64,000 nucleotides of DNA from Eunapius fragilis (lineage: Eukaryota; Porifera; Demospongiae; Spongillida; Spongillidae), in NCBI GenBank assembly GCA_963681505.1, contig OY811975.1:8732635-8796634 (forward strand), given 5' to 3'. The notes under the pieces are model-generated. The model searched no databases, was not told the DNA's origin, and saw nothing but the letters and a program-made list of their open reading frames with translations. Within the stretch, counting starts at the first letter, position 1; each line of letters begins with the position of its first letter. The translations under genes and the position numbers were made by a program. Shown in pieces: positions 11,931 to 24,689 of the stretch.

Positions 11931-12337
11931 GTGCAGGATTATTCGAATTCCCTTAAATGTGGAAAGCTGGATTTTGATCTCCTGCACATATTATTATGTC
12001 GCATGATTATCCAATCCATTGCACATTCTGCTGAGGTGCAAAGGCTATAAAGACTTTTCATGCGCGACTGGTTATGATCATCATATGTATAAGTTTAGCA
12101 TGAGCCAGTTGTTTACAAACGAAGGGAAGGTGTAAAATTCCTATCACATGCCTTGTTAAACATTCTTTTAATGCACGGAATGCATAAATACATATGCATT
12201 AATATGTGCATGCGAGATGCAAACTACATAATTAGAACCATGCATGCATGCACATATTAAAAACAAACACAATTGATAGCTATAGTCTACCCTGTACTAT
12301 ACTAGCGACAGTATTCCATATCTAAATTTACGTCACT
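11931..12337. other. No gene seen; 3' flank of the membrane-protein gene
   Basis: AT-rich, with ATGCAT-rich patches (12180-12260). It probably includes the 3' UTR of the gene ending at 12338 on the minus strand. Confidence 0.4.
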
Positions 12338-15195
12338 TTAAAATACTTCCTCCATTAATGGTTCCCTCAAAATGGCCAATGATTGAGAATCTTCTACTGT
12401 AGCAGCCGACGGTTTCTTTCTGGAGCCGAACAACCCAGTTCTTCGCAGTGTACACACCGCCAACTTGCTGTTCGTCTTCAACATTACGTGATACACAACC
12501 GTCAGTACTAAAGCTACCATCGCAAGGACGAGTAGCAGAATTATTAGGATGTCCTTATCTATTAACTTAAGTCCACCTGCAGGTTTGTTGTTAGATGGAA
12601 ATCCATTGTAGTACCAAGCACAAAGAACAATCATTAAGTAGTTGATCATATAAAATAGGTCCAAGTAATTGTAGACCCATCCTTTATCGTCATTGGTGCA
12701 TGGCTTACACAGAGGCTTTATGAAAGCTTGCAGAGATATTAAAGCAGCCATGATGATGCTGTGTAGCCAGAAAACGAGAGCGGGTTTATCAGAAGCTGCG
12801 AACGCCGTTATGATGTAGAGAATCACAATAACCCATAGACGAATTCCAAGCCACACCCTCCACTTGCTTTTAAATGGACTATAGTAAGCGTCAGCGAAAG
12901 GTTTCAGGTGGCGGTTAAATGCTGAGCTGATACATAGCAGAGTCTTGGAGTGTCCACTAAACAGATCGGCCAACGGCATCAATATTAGAATTCCAGTGTA
13001 TAGAAGTAGTAGAAGGGAAACCAACACTGCTACGACTAATAGCCAAGCGTGCTCATTTTTACCGTAGTCGATACTTCCGTCATATAACCATACTTTTACT
13101 TTTACACCGCCGTCTATCTCTATTGTCGCAAAAGAGAGGATTTCAATTACCGTTCTGCAGAGACTGGAGTAGGACAGGTACAGCAGAGTTGCTATGACAC
13201 TGGTCACTCTTCCGCCAATAAACTGACCGACGCTGTTCAGAAGACCCTTCATGGAGCCGTGTTCGATGCCAGTCGTGTAACTACAGCAGTACTTGCAAAT
13301 TAAAAACACTGAAATAACGATGATAATAAGGTAAAAAGGAAAGACGAACTGCAGGCCAGTTTTAGTGGCCTGGTTCATGTTTGCGAGGAAGCAGAGCGGC
13401 TCGCCAATGAATCCGAGGTCAAGGGATATCATATAAAAAAATACCCATGCTCGTTGCATTTCATCTGATAGAAGAACGTCTCTATTGACAATGACGACGT
13501 TGGCGTAAAAGATGAGTCCGTAGAGGGTACCCTGGGTCACGGTTAGGTTGAGGACGAATATAATAAACACGATGAACAGTCCAATAACGGCGTATAATAA
13601 AACGGTGGCTGGCCCTGCGTTAGTGCATTGACAACATTTCGAAGAGCCGAAGCCAAGGCTCAAATTCTTCTTGCATTGACCACATAATATGCCCGTACGA
13701 TTTCCGACACATATGGTGTCATATCGTAGGTCTTCACTGGTTAATACTTGAAGCGTATCATTGCAGTACATCAAAGGACACACTTCCACCAACGCTAACT
13801 CTGTCTTAAAGTTTAGGTCATATTTCCCTAACCATAATGATGGTTTATTCCTACTGAGCTTACCATCTGAGATGTTACAGCTTACACTCTTTTTTTCGTA
13901 AAGCTTCGAGCATTCACAAGAATTTTTAGCAGCGATGTAAGAGAAGCCTAGCCCACATAGTTGTAAGGTCACGGTTACTACTGTTGGTACATTGCCACGT
14001 GATGTCGACAACAATAGCTCGAAAGTAGTATTCTGGGGTCCGTAAAAACTGTATTCCAATGTGAAGTTATTTGTGTTAACCCAAGTTACGTATTCCTGCT
14101 TACCTAGCTTGACTTTCTCAGGATTCACTGTGGCGTACACCAAACTCGGAGAAGTTGTATTTGCTAGGTCGATAGTTCTAGCACTAAGTCGGATAACTTT
14201 ACCTGGGTATGACGTAATGGACAATTTTTCACCATCGCGGCTGCAATTGGTTTCCTGCCCGCAGTTGACGGTTACGTTGACTGGAAATGATGCAATCTCG
14301 TTTTGCTCAAGGATATCAAAGCGTTGCAAGTAATAATCTAATGAAGACGGAGAGTATTCCTGCATCTGCCAGCATTTATATATTGGAGTGGCATAGACAG
14401 AATTTCCCGCCTCCTTTGCTGTGTTATTTCTGAAAATGGTGTGTGCATTTGTACCAATGAACTGAATAGAGCAGTACGAGTAACTTACATTGCTTGCAAT
14501 CTGTATATTATTCGAAATTCTGTTTGAAAGAGTGTATGACTGTTTCGATACTACGGAGTCGCCATCTATATAAATAGCTCCTCCCACTCTAGTTGCAGTA
14601 TTATTAATAAACTTGACGTAACAGTTGTCATGAAAGTAAAGCTTGGAATTCTGCGACAGAGAGACAGCTCCACCAGCGTCACCTTCGTTACCTTCAAAGA
14701 TAATCGTGCCGTAAAAGTGCAGTTTCCCTCCGCGGATCTCAATGGCACCTTTGGGACTGTTAAAACAAAACTTACTCTCTCTAACGTCGACGTTGCTCAC
14801 TTGGTTGGTGTATATAGCCGCACCTTGAATATCCTTATCTGGAGTTGTGCTGCACTTGTCACAACGATTGTGGCGTACCATCACGCCAGAGAGGTTAAAA
14901 CTGAACGTTCGCTGGCTATAGGTATCGTCAAACGATCCGACGTAAATAGCCGCTCCGACGAATGCGTCATTGCTAGAAAAGTTTGATTTAACAATAGTAA
15001 CCCCATTTTCAGAACTTAAAGCGTTCAGCTGGAATTTAAAAATAGCTCCACCAAGATTAGCGGAGTTATACATGTCCAGCAATCCCGGACATGAATAATT
15101 GAATACCCGCGTCACACGTATAAAATGTATTGAACGGGAAGTGAATGGAGAAATGTCTACTAACACGCACGGTTCTTGTACGGAAGCAAAATCTT
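12338..15195 (-). CDS. Beta-helix/multi-pass membrane protein, C-terminal exon
   Basis: A ~950-codon frame with no usable ATG at its start: the first in-frame codon after the stop at 15194 leads into FASVQEPCVLVDIS, and GTG lies where an ATG-less reading begins. It is therefore an internal or terminal exon. Residues 1-~290 are right-handed beta-helix repeats with the GGAI motif (NLGGAIF, VGGAIYIDG, AGGAVSLS). A beta-rich linker follows, then a Cys-rich juxtamembrane block (CECSKLYEKKSVSC, TGILCGQCKKNLSLGFGS, KCCQC). About nine or ten hydrophobic helices come next, starting VLLYAVIGLFIVFIIFVLNL and ending IILLLVLAMVALVLTVVY, then a short basic cytoplasmic tail. This architecture is typical of the large sponge family often mis-named after bacterial Pmp autotransporters; its role is unknown, probably cell-surface recognition. 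The signal peptide is supplied by the exon at 18.6-20.2 kb. Several acceptors (all phase 1) are possible; I could not fix the junction. Confidence 0.8.
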
Positions 15196-15419
15196 AAGTC
15201 TACCAGGCAGATTATGGTAGTAATAATAATAGACTATCTTTTGCACATTCTGATCCCCGTTGAAATGTGTTCAGTACAAATTAGAAACGCAGTTTTGTGT
15301 TTATTACATACTTTGTACGTGGAACATGCCATTGCTTTGCTTGTTCTATTTATTTCCGATTACTCAGACAGAAACTTCAAGTCTACCGGATGGAATATGA
15401 AGGCTGAACTATTGAGATA

Positions 15420-15660
15420 ACCTTCAGATCAAGTCGTATATTTTTGAGACCTACACACAAGATTAGAATGTCACTTTAGTGTACCCTACTTCAAAATCTG
15501 AGGCAGTATATGAATTATTCATGAATAATACGTCACGTTTTCAATGTACAATGTGTATTATGAGTAGCTGCCATAGAGCTAGAGCTGCCTGGCTTTGGAG
15601 TTATTTAACGTTGTAACTGCAAGGCCGTACGCACACATTATCAAAAATAGCAGGACGTAC
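15420..15660. other. Intron/intergenic sequence, nothing recognised
   Basis: Lies between the two beta-helix exons. I see no coding or repeat signal. Confidence 0.4.
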
Positions 15661-15664
15661 CACA

Positions 15665-15890
15665 CTGCGTGACAACGTGCCGTATCCTACGCAGAGGGGG
15701 GAGGTGGGGGGTTGATGGATCCTCTCCCCAAAGCGAGGACACCTTCACCATTGAGTAAGTATACCGTACAGGGGTGGATAAAGGGCCTGAAGCGTACAGC
15801 AACCCCCCCCCCTCCCCCTCCCCCCCCCTCCGCTTTTCGTATCGCGGGTCTGACCGTAAACCCCTCTCCTGTGTCCGCCCTTGCCATATA
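15665..15890. repeat. C/G-rich low-complexity insert resembling a MITE remnant
   Basis: G-runs on the left (15697-15712) face C-runs on the right (15804-15830), and CGCTTTTCGTATCG is followed by GGGTCTGACC. The same string recurs in the MITE at 17203-17444, so the two are related. Clean termini are not visible here. Confidence 0.45.
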
Positions 15891-16640
15891 TGATGCATGT
15901 AAACCAAATTCGACCCTCTTCCTGAAGGCTGAGTACGCCCATGGGTATACAGAGCTATGCTATACCTGCATACGTATACATAGCTGTTAGCGGACACATA
16001 TGCAGTTATTCGCGTACGCAGACCAGTATGCCATGCACGCAAACACGTCTCATGAAAATAACCCGCAAGCCAGTTTTTTTTTACAAATGATAGCTGGATA
16101 GCGTCCTAACTCTGGATGGTCGTGGTGGTGGTGATATGGGCGCTTATGGGCGCTTGTAGTTACGCACCCTATACATTCTTGCATACTATGTAATACTATA
16201 CTTGGAAAGTGTCATACGAGGACATCAGCGCTATTTGGGCTCCTACGATCGGAGAATATCAAGAGGTATGCAGGGAGCCTGAAAATTTACACGATCGCCG
16301 TGCCGTCTGCATCAGGTGTAATTGTTGGTCATGTACTACGTGTATTAACAGCAATTCTTGTTAAATTCATCGATCACGGTGGCGCTAGAGGGAGACCACA
16401 ACCAGGAAAAGGATTAGAAGTTCCGTGTTCCTATATATTAGCAGGAAAGAAGAAACTATTAACTGCAATGCAAAAGTACCTAAGCACATATCCATGCATA
16501 GATAGTATAGAGTGATATGCAATGAACTGACTGTGTTGTTCAGTGCTAAATACTGGCACGTAGCTGTGTGATGATCCAGGTGTAGTTACCATGAATACAT
16601 GTACATGTATATACTGCAATGTTGTTTCCAATGAGCTGCA

Positions 16641-17075
16641 ATGTTTCGAATGAGCTCTGCATGATGCTGCCTGCGGGAGTTCATAATCCTTGCCTTCAAA
16701 CATACACGGGCCTATGAACTTTAAATGGGTGCGATATAATGGTGCGTTCCAACAGATATAATCATGTAGTGGGCTACGTGTACCACATGCACGTATCCAC
16801 CTCATCCTGGCTTAATTCAATGTGAAAGCAGTTCAGAGATTGATTCTCTGGCCGCGGCTAGACCATGCTGTGAATAAGGTCTATAAGTTGTCTGCACTTA
16901 TGACCTATATGTATTGTCTCTCTTGTTACTCCTGTACTATAGATGTTTTGAATGAGCTCTGCATGCATGATGTTGCCTGCAGGAGTTCATAATGTTTGCC
17001 TTAAAACATCCACTGGCCTATGAATGTGATAAAATGGTGCATTCCAACAGATAATCATGTACATGTAGCGGGCTT
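16641..17075. repeat. Two direct copies of a ~133-bp repeat
   Basis: 16641-16775 and 16943-17075 share, in order, GAATGAGCTCTGCATG, GGAGTTCATAAT, GCCTATGAA and TTCCAACAGATA. They differ by small indels (roughly 80-85% identical by eye) and are separated by ~170 bp of unrelated sequence. Confidence 0.75.
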
Positions 17076-17202
17076 TTCCACTGTACTTTTGCAGAGGCGT
17101 ATTTAGGGGGGTGGGGGGCTTAGGGGGCTCGGGCACCCCCCTCCGTCTCCGTCTCAAGGATGACCACAAGAATGGGCGTGGTTGCCAAACAATTTCGCGC
17201 TA

Positions 17203-17444
17203 CAGTGGCGGATCCAGGCATATTTTAGGGTCATTAAAACCGGGCAATTACGGGCACGGGCCCATAATTGCCCGGTTTTAATGAATCAGAAACCAACAGT
17301 ACCCCCCCCCCCCCCCCCCCCCCGCTTTTCGTATTGGGCCAGAAACCGACAGCACCCCCCCCCCCCCCCCCACCGCTTTTCGTATCGGTCGTATCGGGCC
17401 TGACCTTAAGCACCCCCCTCGCTGAAATCCTGGATACGCCACTG
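17203..17444. mobile_element. MITE, hAT-like CAGTGGCG termini, with internal perfect hairpin
   Basis: Terminal inverted repeats CAGTGGCGGATCCAGG (17203) and CCTGGATACGCCACTG (ends 17444) match at 15 of 16 positions. The interior has two poly-C runs, each followed by CGCTTTTCGTAT, and a perfect 20-bp-arm hairpin at 17231-17284. The CAGTGGCG end is usual for non-autonomous hAT-type elements. I could not see an 8-bp target duplication, so the superfamily is tentative. Confidence 0.65.
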
Positions 17445-17449
17445 ATTTG

Positions 17450-18560
17450 TGAACCTGATGTTATAGCAACCAGTTATCTCAGGGTTTTACATGTAGCTGT
17501 TCGTATGTGTGCACGATATGACGCTTTCCTAAATTTGTTTTGTATATTTATCATAAATGAGCATCTCCTTGTAATATCACACATGTTACACAACTGCTAT
17601 GGACTTCCTATTTTCAACGCATCATATAATACACATTTGCTGTATGGTAAAATGTATATTCTTGCTTTAACTTCGTGTTTTTATCCCGAATCCCACGTTT
17701 ATTAAGACCCACTATGGATTTTTGCTGATATGATCAAATTGCACCAGCACATTAAAAACGATACAGATGGGGAAATAATAGTGGGCTATGCATGTATACA
17801 ACAGAAATTTCACCACGTGCTGTTTGATAGCTTTGGCTTACGTACTCGAACGAAACGGTAAAACACCACTACCATTCTCATTCCCGCCTGATGTAGCGAT
17901 CCCTCGTGTTAAAATACTCAATCGGTTATCATAATTAGTTCCACTATTGTGCCGTGTGAGAAATGCACGAAATGACTTGGTATCTGGGAACTAATAAAAC
18001 GCTCAACTAAATTTGCGCATGGCATGTAGGATATAGTTTTGATAGTGTTTCGGCAACAACAAAAACATGTCAGGACCTGTTGTTATTATACACTAGTCTG
18101 GCACGCAGAAATTTTAATTTGCGCACTTGCGCTGCATCAATCCATATAAGCGTGGGCGTACCGTCGCTCTATCGTTTTTATTTTTAGCAGAACGGAGGTT
18201 TGGCACAATGTATCGTACTATTTTAAGAGCAGAAGTCTCGTGAGCAGACGACACATCAATATTTAAAAGATGACGCAAGGTATTACATAATGACATACGC
18301 TTATGAATATAATTAGTTATGCTTGGTTGTAATTAATTTATTTCTCTTGATTTTAGTTAATGGATGCTTAATGTTCGTTTCACGATACACATATAGTATA
18401 ATCAGACCGATTTTTAGCGAATATTGAATGTGTTTGGAATTCAATTTGATAAAATTAATTTTTGTTAATTGATTTGAATTAATAATTTCTTGTCTTGAAA
18501 CATGATAAATCATTTAAAAATGTGACAAATTTATTGGTGAAATCAGAATTCTCAAATCTC
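17450..18560. other. Putative intron of the beta-helix gene, nothing recognised
   Basis: AT-rich, with no exon-like frame. Sits directly downstream (minus strand) of the N-terminal beta-helix exon. Confidence 0.4.
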
Positions 18561-18589
18561 TATCACAACTTTACATATTCATTCATGTC

Positions 18590-20155
18590 CTCCATTTCTG
18601 GCCATGAGTTGAATGCACAGTTTTTGATAACCAGAGTAGAATCAATGAAGTCGTATGCAACTACTCCTCCTCCGCTGGCGTTAGCTGAGTTGTTACTGAA
18701 TTCACAATCAACGATGTCGATATGCTTCGCGTTGCTTACAAAAATGGCTCCTCCGAACTGTGACGCATTGTTGCTCGAATAATTGCTGGTCCTAATTTCA
18801 GTGACGTTCGTAAAAGCTAAAGCGATGGCTCCGCCGACCTCCGCCGTGTTGCTGTAAAACCACGATTGATTTATACTTGTATGATGCACCCCGAATGCAC
18901 TGATGGCTCCGCCGAGCTCCGCCTTGTTGTTGTAAAACCAAGACTGATTTGTAACAACTATTTGATACACGTTCAAGGCGCCGATGGCTGCACCAGCCTC
19001 CGCTGTGTTGTCGTAAAAGAACGATTGACTAACAACTATAAAAGACACTCCATAAGCGTTGATGGCTCCACCAAAATATTTGGCACTATTACTGCTGAAA
19101 TTACAGCCCTGGATTGTAGCAAGACTGCCGGGATACATTAGTATTGCCCCTCCGGATTCAGCCGAGTTGTTGTGGAATTTAGAGTTTGTAATTGTAATCG
19201 TATTGGTTGCTAAAGAACTCAACGCTCTAATGTATATGGCTCCGCCCTCATTGTTTTGAAAAATGCTTTCTGTAATATTCAAGTTTGTATAGTATGCGGC
19301 CACAGCAGATGCAATCAAGCTCGAGTATACATCCACAATCCCACTATTCAAGTTATTTTCGACTGTTGTGTTCGTCAATTGACAATATGACTCCGTAGCT
19401 ATTAGAGCTGACCCGAGCTGTGCTGAGTTGTTAGAGAATAAAGAGTTTGTGACGATGGCGCGTTGTTTCCACAGGGTTAAACCGGCGCTAATGTACGCCA
19501 AAGTCTGCAGGTTGTATGCCAAATCTGTGAATTTGCACGAGTCGACAAGCAAAGTAGATTCACCTGAGGTATGGCTTTGAGCTTGGTTAAATATGGCACC
19601 CGAACAGTTACTATAGCAACCCGAGAACTCCACTTTGTTAAGAAAAGCGTCTGTTAGCTCGTGCCCATACAATCCAATTCCTGTGAATTGTTTTACGCTC
19701 ACCTGTTTTAAGGAGAAATTGACCACTGACTTTAAAAGAAGGACAACAGGAAATTCAATGATGAATGGCTGTTGTAAAAAAATGCTGAAAATGCTGCCCA
19801 TTTCGATTTGGTTTATCTGACCACAACCTAGAAACGTAACCCTTTGGATGGTGAGGTTCGTAACCGCTGCGAATTCGAATCCGCCATCGCCATGACACTG
19901 AATGGTCGTATTCTCTGCGGCTTCACCTGAAATACCGATGTTTGTGAGGTTCGAAATCCTGCACGACCTCCCTGGTGGTATGTGATGTTCCCCCGCGCTC
20001 AACTCCAAAGTAGTGTTCGAGTTCAAGGTCCCATTGCAGAGATACTCCTCCAGTGAAGGTCCACCTTCTGAAGATACAGCAACACTCCCACCCTGCCCTC
20101 TGCTGACCTTCGCGATGAAGGCGAATAATGTCAGAGCTGTGGGAAAGCGTATCAT
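18590..20155 (-). CDS. Beta-helix membrane protein, N-terminal exon with signal peptide
   Basis: Begins at ATG 20155 with a signal peptide (MIRFPTALTLFAFIAKVSRG), then SLEEYLCNG and a segment that introduces the helix (SCRISNLTNIGISGEA, TTIQCHGDGGFEF). About ten parallel beta-helix coils follow, each with N-N-[ST]-A-x3-G-G-A-I (for example FHNNSAESGGAI, FSSNSAKYFGGAI, FYSNTAEVGGAI, FSNNSANASGGG). There are many N-glycosylation sequons and no membrane segment. The frame stays open to 18563, but the repeat pattern stops near EYVKL, where TAT|GTAAAG is a candidate donor. Lacking a membrane anchor and lying directly upstream of the 12.3-15.2 kb exon that lacks a start, it is most simply exon 1 of the same ~1480-residue protein. 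Alternatively it is a separate secreted paralogue. The donor I favour is phase 0 and the visible acceptors are phase 1, so an unseen exon or different site is likely. Confidence 0.8.
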
Positions 20156-20159
20156 GTTG

Positions 20160-22780
20160 CACCGTGGGAATCAATATAAATATAATTACATATATATCTA
20201 TATATATATAGCGCAATTACCATATATGCCTGGTTGGAATTTACGCCTGCGTTTAAATATATATTGCATGCATGAACGTAAACAGGGTCGTGGCGGTTAT
20301 CGGCCTATGTAGAAGGTCAAAGCCGTACAGGTCTTAGGTATATGTTATTAGTTGTTAATCTAACGGATTTTTTTCTTCGTTGGGGGCAAAGGGACTAGAA
20401 GTTTTGCATGGGGGTTATAACATAATGATACACATCAATGAGTAAACACGAACATGCAATACCATTACCTTGCTTACTTGATCAATACTCTTAGACGTAT
20501 ATGTCAGAGAGCTCATAAACCATATCTGCAATCAGCTAAAAACCTTTCCTCTACCACCCGCACTGAAAACGGAATGCAAGGTGGAGCGCAAACGCAGATT
20601 ACTTTATCCCATCATGCATATGAGACTGGCAAGGTGTAGTTTGTCGTGTTGCAAAGATGCACAAGTTTATGCATAGAACTGAATTTATACAAGGAAAATT
20701 GTAGGCTCACGCAGCATTGTCAACTTTATTTAAGTTTCGTGCATGCAGTTGTAGCTGCATGCAGAAATGCAAAAGCCTGATACTTGCAGTATTCAACTCT
20801 ATACAGTAGTATACATTCTATCTTAGAAAACTTCAAGGAAATTGATTAAATTAGGCTGTATGCCCGACTCCATCTTTTCCTCATGATTGTGAGGAAAAAT
20901 TTTTGTTGGGGGGGGGGGAAGGGGGTGGGGGGGGGGGGGGGGAGAGAGGGAGAGCGCTCAGCGTGTAAACTATACAAATACCTTACTGCATAAACTGTTA
21001 ACGTTACAGTCCCCAGGTGCACTATATGTAGGCTAGCACATTATTATAACTGTTGGGGGAGAGGTGACATGTTGACTTATTGCACGTATAGACCAGCAAT
21101 GAGCTTGTATTGGAGACACAATCGGGACTTGCGCTGCATTGAACCTACGGTTTGGCGTTGCAATGAATGTCATTAAAGACAGTGCACGTGCTTTCCACCT
21201 ACGATAGAACCTATACTACTACCTCCATATAGGATTGTCCAGTACAATGAATAACGTTAAAAAGACATGGCCTGAGTCCACAAATGATCGTGGAATGTAT
21301 CACAATTTACTATATAGAACATTTTTACTGAACAGGTTCCTGCGACCTAGATCGTATTTCACAAATAATATAGTACTCCGGTATGAAAAAACAATCGAGG
21401 CTTTACTGTGATCAGTGTGATGGTCAGCACAATTGGGCATATTGTCAAAAGAATGAACATCCTCATCTGAGCAGAATTTATAGCGCGATGCTGGAAGCAA
21501 AGTGTATAACATTTCGTGACTTAACTTGTGGTGATATGTACAACTAACCGCGCACGTGGGGTAGTACGATCGCGAGCGTTTGTATGGAAAACACAAGCAA
21601 AAATTATATATGCTTAGGATTTGCCACAAAACAATATACGACATGATATAGATGAGAATTAATTTCTGATCTCGAAGGAGGGGGTTTCCTTCCGCACCCA
21701 TGCACGAGGTATGATATTTCAAAATTTAATGGTCTTGAGGCGTCCGCCAATTGCAAATCCCCTGTGAGTTATTCTGGTTCATCCAATATGTCTCAGCAGC
21801 TAGTATGGTAAAGTTCACTGGCCATGGGGTGGTTCAGTGCAAGCCACAGACATAGGCTTGGTCCCTTACCTCGTGGGTAAGCGCTGGGATTATGTATAAT
21901 ACACAATTACAAACGTAGGAAGGGTGGCATGCAAAGGGGGAGGAGTACTTATCTTACTCTAGAAACACACAGCTAAATGTAGATAATGACATACTGGTAG
22001 AGAGTTCCCATGCCTGCTTCGGCTCATGCAATTTGATTGCTTTAAGCGTGGTGGTGAGAAAAGTGGATCAAATTATTAGTGGCTCGCCTATCACCGCCTT
22101 TCTCTGGGGGATGGGGCCCTGTGGCCACGCCCCTGTACCGTTCAGTACTAGATTAGGACCCATGTTTTCCATTCAAAGCTATGAGACTATGTGGGTTTAT
22201 TTGTGTCCGTGGGCATACACATACGCATGGGCTCAAGAGAGCTGATAAGTCATCCTCATTTTTATGAATATCTGGCTGATGGAAATCCTTACTCCTTAAA
22301 ATACATTTGTATTATAATTGCATATGTATTATAATTGTTTTGATTTGTAATACACATTCTCACGACACAAATATGCACGCATGACATAAATAAGTGTGGG
22401 GAAGTGTTGAGCCAGCAAATTAGCTCCTCTCTAGTAGTCTCCCACCCGTGACATGATTGTGCACCTAGGATTAACAATGTGTTGTCTATAATTCAATGAC
22501 CAGGTATAAGATAAAACAGATAGTCATGCCTTAGGACGTACTTAAATCATGTCGTGCACAAAATTTTTGTCATGCATTTGCTGAAGTGGACTATCCATTA
22601 CATGAGTTGATACAAGCTTCTTTAGGAAATGTGAAAACAAAACATGCTGTAAGTTGTACTTGACATTTGCAGCAAATTGGGGACAGTTTTCATGAGAAGG
22701 TATGAGATTGTTGCAGTTAGAAGGGACCTTACACAATATTATCCAGGTAGAGTGGGGGCAACCAAAACAAGAGCACTACT
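20160..22780. other. Gene-poor region with a TA run and G-tracts
   Basis: Upstream flank of the beta-helix gene. A short TA-rich run lies at 20189-20212, and long G-runs with one AA break at 20910-20941 (a G-quadruplex candidate). A 140-codon minus-strand frame at 21300-21722 has no recognisable domain, and its composition looks random. I see nothing else. Confidence 0.45.
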
Positions 22781-22787
22781 AGGGAGA

Positions 22788-23634
22788 GGATCATACCACC
22801 CCATCATACCACCCTCATCATACCACCCCATCATATCACCTCATCATACCACTCTCATCATACCACCCCATCATATCACCTCATCATACCACCCTCATCA
22901 TACCACTCCATCATACCACCCCATTATACCACCACCCAATCATGCCACCCCATTATATCACCCCTTCATACCACCCCATCATACCACCCCATCATATCTG
23001 AACCCCATAATACCACCTCATCATACCACCTTATCATATCACCCACATCATACCAACCCCATAATACTACCCCATCATACTCATCATATCACCCCAACAT
23101 ATCACCTCCATCATACCACCCCATCATACCACCGCCATCATATCACCTTGTCATATCACCCCATCATATCACCTCCATCATACCACCTCATCATATCACC
23201 CCATCATATCACCCCATAATACCACCGCCATCATATCACCCCATGATAAAACCCCATCATACCATCCCATTATATCACCCAAACATACCACCCTATCATA
23301 CCACCCCATCATATCACCACTACCACCCCATCATACTACCCCATATCTGAACCCCATAATACCACCCCATCATATCACCTCATCATACCACCCCATCATA
23401 TACCACCGTCATCATATCACACCATCATCATACCACCCCATCATACCACCCCATCATACCACCCCATCATACCACCCTTCATACCACCCCTTCATACCAC
23501 CCCATCATATCACCTCATCATACCACCCCATCATATACCACCGCCATCATATCACACCGTCATCATACCACTCCATCATACCACCCCTTCATACCACCCC
23601 ATCATATCACCCCATAATACCACCGCACCATGAA
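22788..23634. repeat. 13-bp minisatellite (ATACCACCCCATC)
   Basis: About 850 bp of tandem 13-bp units, with common variants (ATATCACC, ACCGCCATC, TTCATACC). Strand composition is very skewed: almost no G on the plus strand. Confidence 0.95.
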
Positions 23635-23639
23635 TGTGC

Positions 23640-24185
23640 TTAGCCTATATTGCACCCGGGGGAGCAGTAACAGTTTATGTAGTATATAATGTGTATGCAG
23701 GCTGAGACTATAAGTGGTGAAGTGAGGCAATGTAAGCTACAATGGAGTATTGGGCGAGGGAACACAGACCCGTGCCACCTCTACTCATGCAGGCTCAGCT
23801 TAAGCTGGAGCAAGGCATGATCAGATGTGTCCACAGCAGTACATTGTGCAAAGCACCTACGCACATCCTCATCAAATAGCTCAAAAGCCTGGTATGCAAA
23901 GTAGGTGTGAGCCAGATGGACAAGTTTACAAAAACATCTGCAAATACTCAAAGGAGGGTAAAGGCAACATGCGGGTCAACTCGTCTAACCTCTTCTCAAC
24001 TGGAAAGGAATTGTTTCACTGTGACATGTTTTCTAAACATGAGTGCCAAGAATAAGTCAGCATTGCCAATAAGAACTCCCAAAAAATCCTAATTAGGCTC
24101 GCTTGTCTGTTTCATCCCAGGCAGAAAGGAGTTTAAATCATAGCAGCAGTATTCCTCACACATAGAGATGTTAATGTGGATGCTA
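23640..24185. other. No gene seen
   Basis: The minus strand contains a few short LINE-like words near its right end, but I could not support an element boundary here. Confidence 0.35.
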
Positions 24186-24188
24186 ATG

Positions 24189-24500
24189 TTAATGGAGGAC
24201 CCAGCCCATTAATAAAATACAGGACTCGGCATAAAGATGATGGAGCAGCAAGTGCACTGTCATCCAGTTACCAGGCATGGAGCAGTAGTACCTTTGGCAA
24301 TTGCTGTAATCTGTAATGAGAACATTCAGCACAAGGGAATAAAGGAGGGGGACCATGGGGATCACCTTGCTGAACTTCTGACATGCCATAGGAGATGCCA
24401 CACAAAACGTTGTTGGCTGTAGCACCAGCTTGCCCAGGGTAGCAGCTGTGGAAAACACTTTGCACATTCCTCATGTCAATCTTCAGCACAGCAAAGTCAT
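24189..24500 (-). mobile_element. LINE fragment: reverse-transcriptase palm region
   Basis: The minus strand reads LKIDMRNVQS, then YPGQAGATANNVLCGISYGM and EVQQGDPHGPP. The first and last match the LKIDxRNAF and GVQQGDPLGPLLF motifs of the family seen more completely at 26.3-28.6 kb. It is interrupted by stops and frame changes. It belongs to a different copy from the nuclease-like piece just to its right, because RT should lie upstream of the nuclease domain. Confidence 0.7.
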
Positions 24501-24689
24501 CCTCACCCTAATGCTCCTCAATACATGCCCCCAGGCCATGTATTATTAATTTTATCATTTTTATAACATTATAACTATTATCTCAGGAACAACCTCCAGC
24601 AGCTGGCATTGGGGATTTCATCATTATGGCTCTTACATTGGACCAGACAAGGATGATACCAAGCTTGACATACAAGTTGGACAGGATCA

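Noticed and set aside
12338-15166. Start codon at 15166 for the membrane-protein exon
   Set aside because: The codon there is GTG, and no signal peptide follows. It is better read as part of a downstream exon.
16300-16515. 71-codon plus-strand frame in the beta-helix intron
   Set aside because: No domain, no splice support, poor composition.
18563-20155. Bacterial Pmp autotransporter or contamination
   Set aside because: The GGAI/NNSA coils resemble Pmp repeats, but the eukaryotic signal peptide, multi-helix C-terminal exon and lack of an autotransporter barrel fit the animal (sponge) family.
21300-21722. 140-codon minus-strand frame
   Set aside because: No recognisable domain, composition like random translation, no repeat or splice context.
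22677-23219. 180-codon His/Pro/Tyr-rich frame
   Set aside because: It reads a 13-bp minisatellite; the period is not a multiple of three and the frame is incidental.
22788-23634. CRISPR array
   Set aside because: Units are contiguous with no unique spacers, and the context is eukaryotic.
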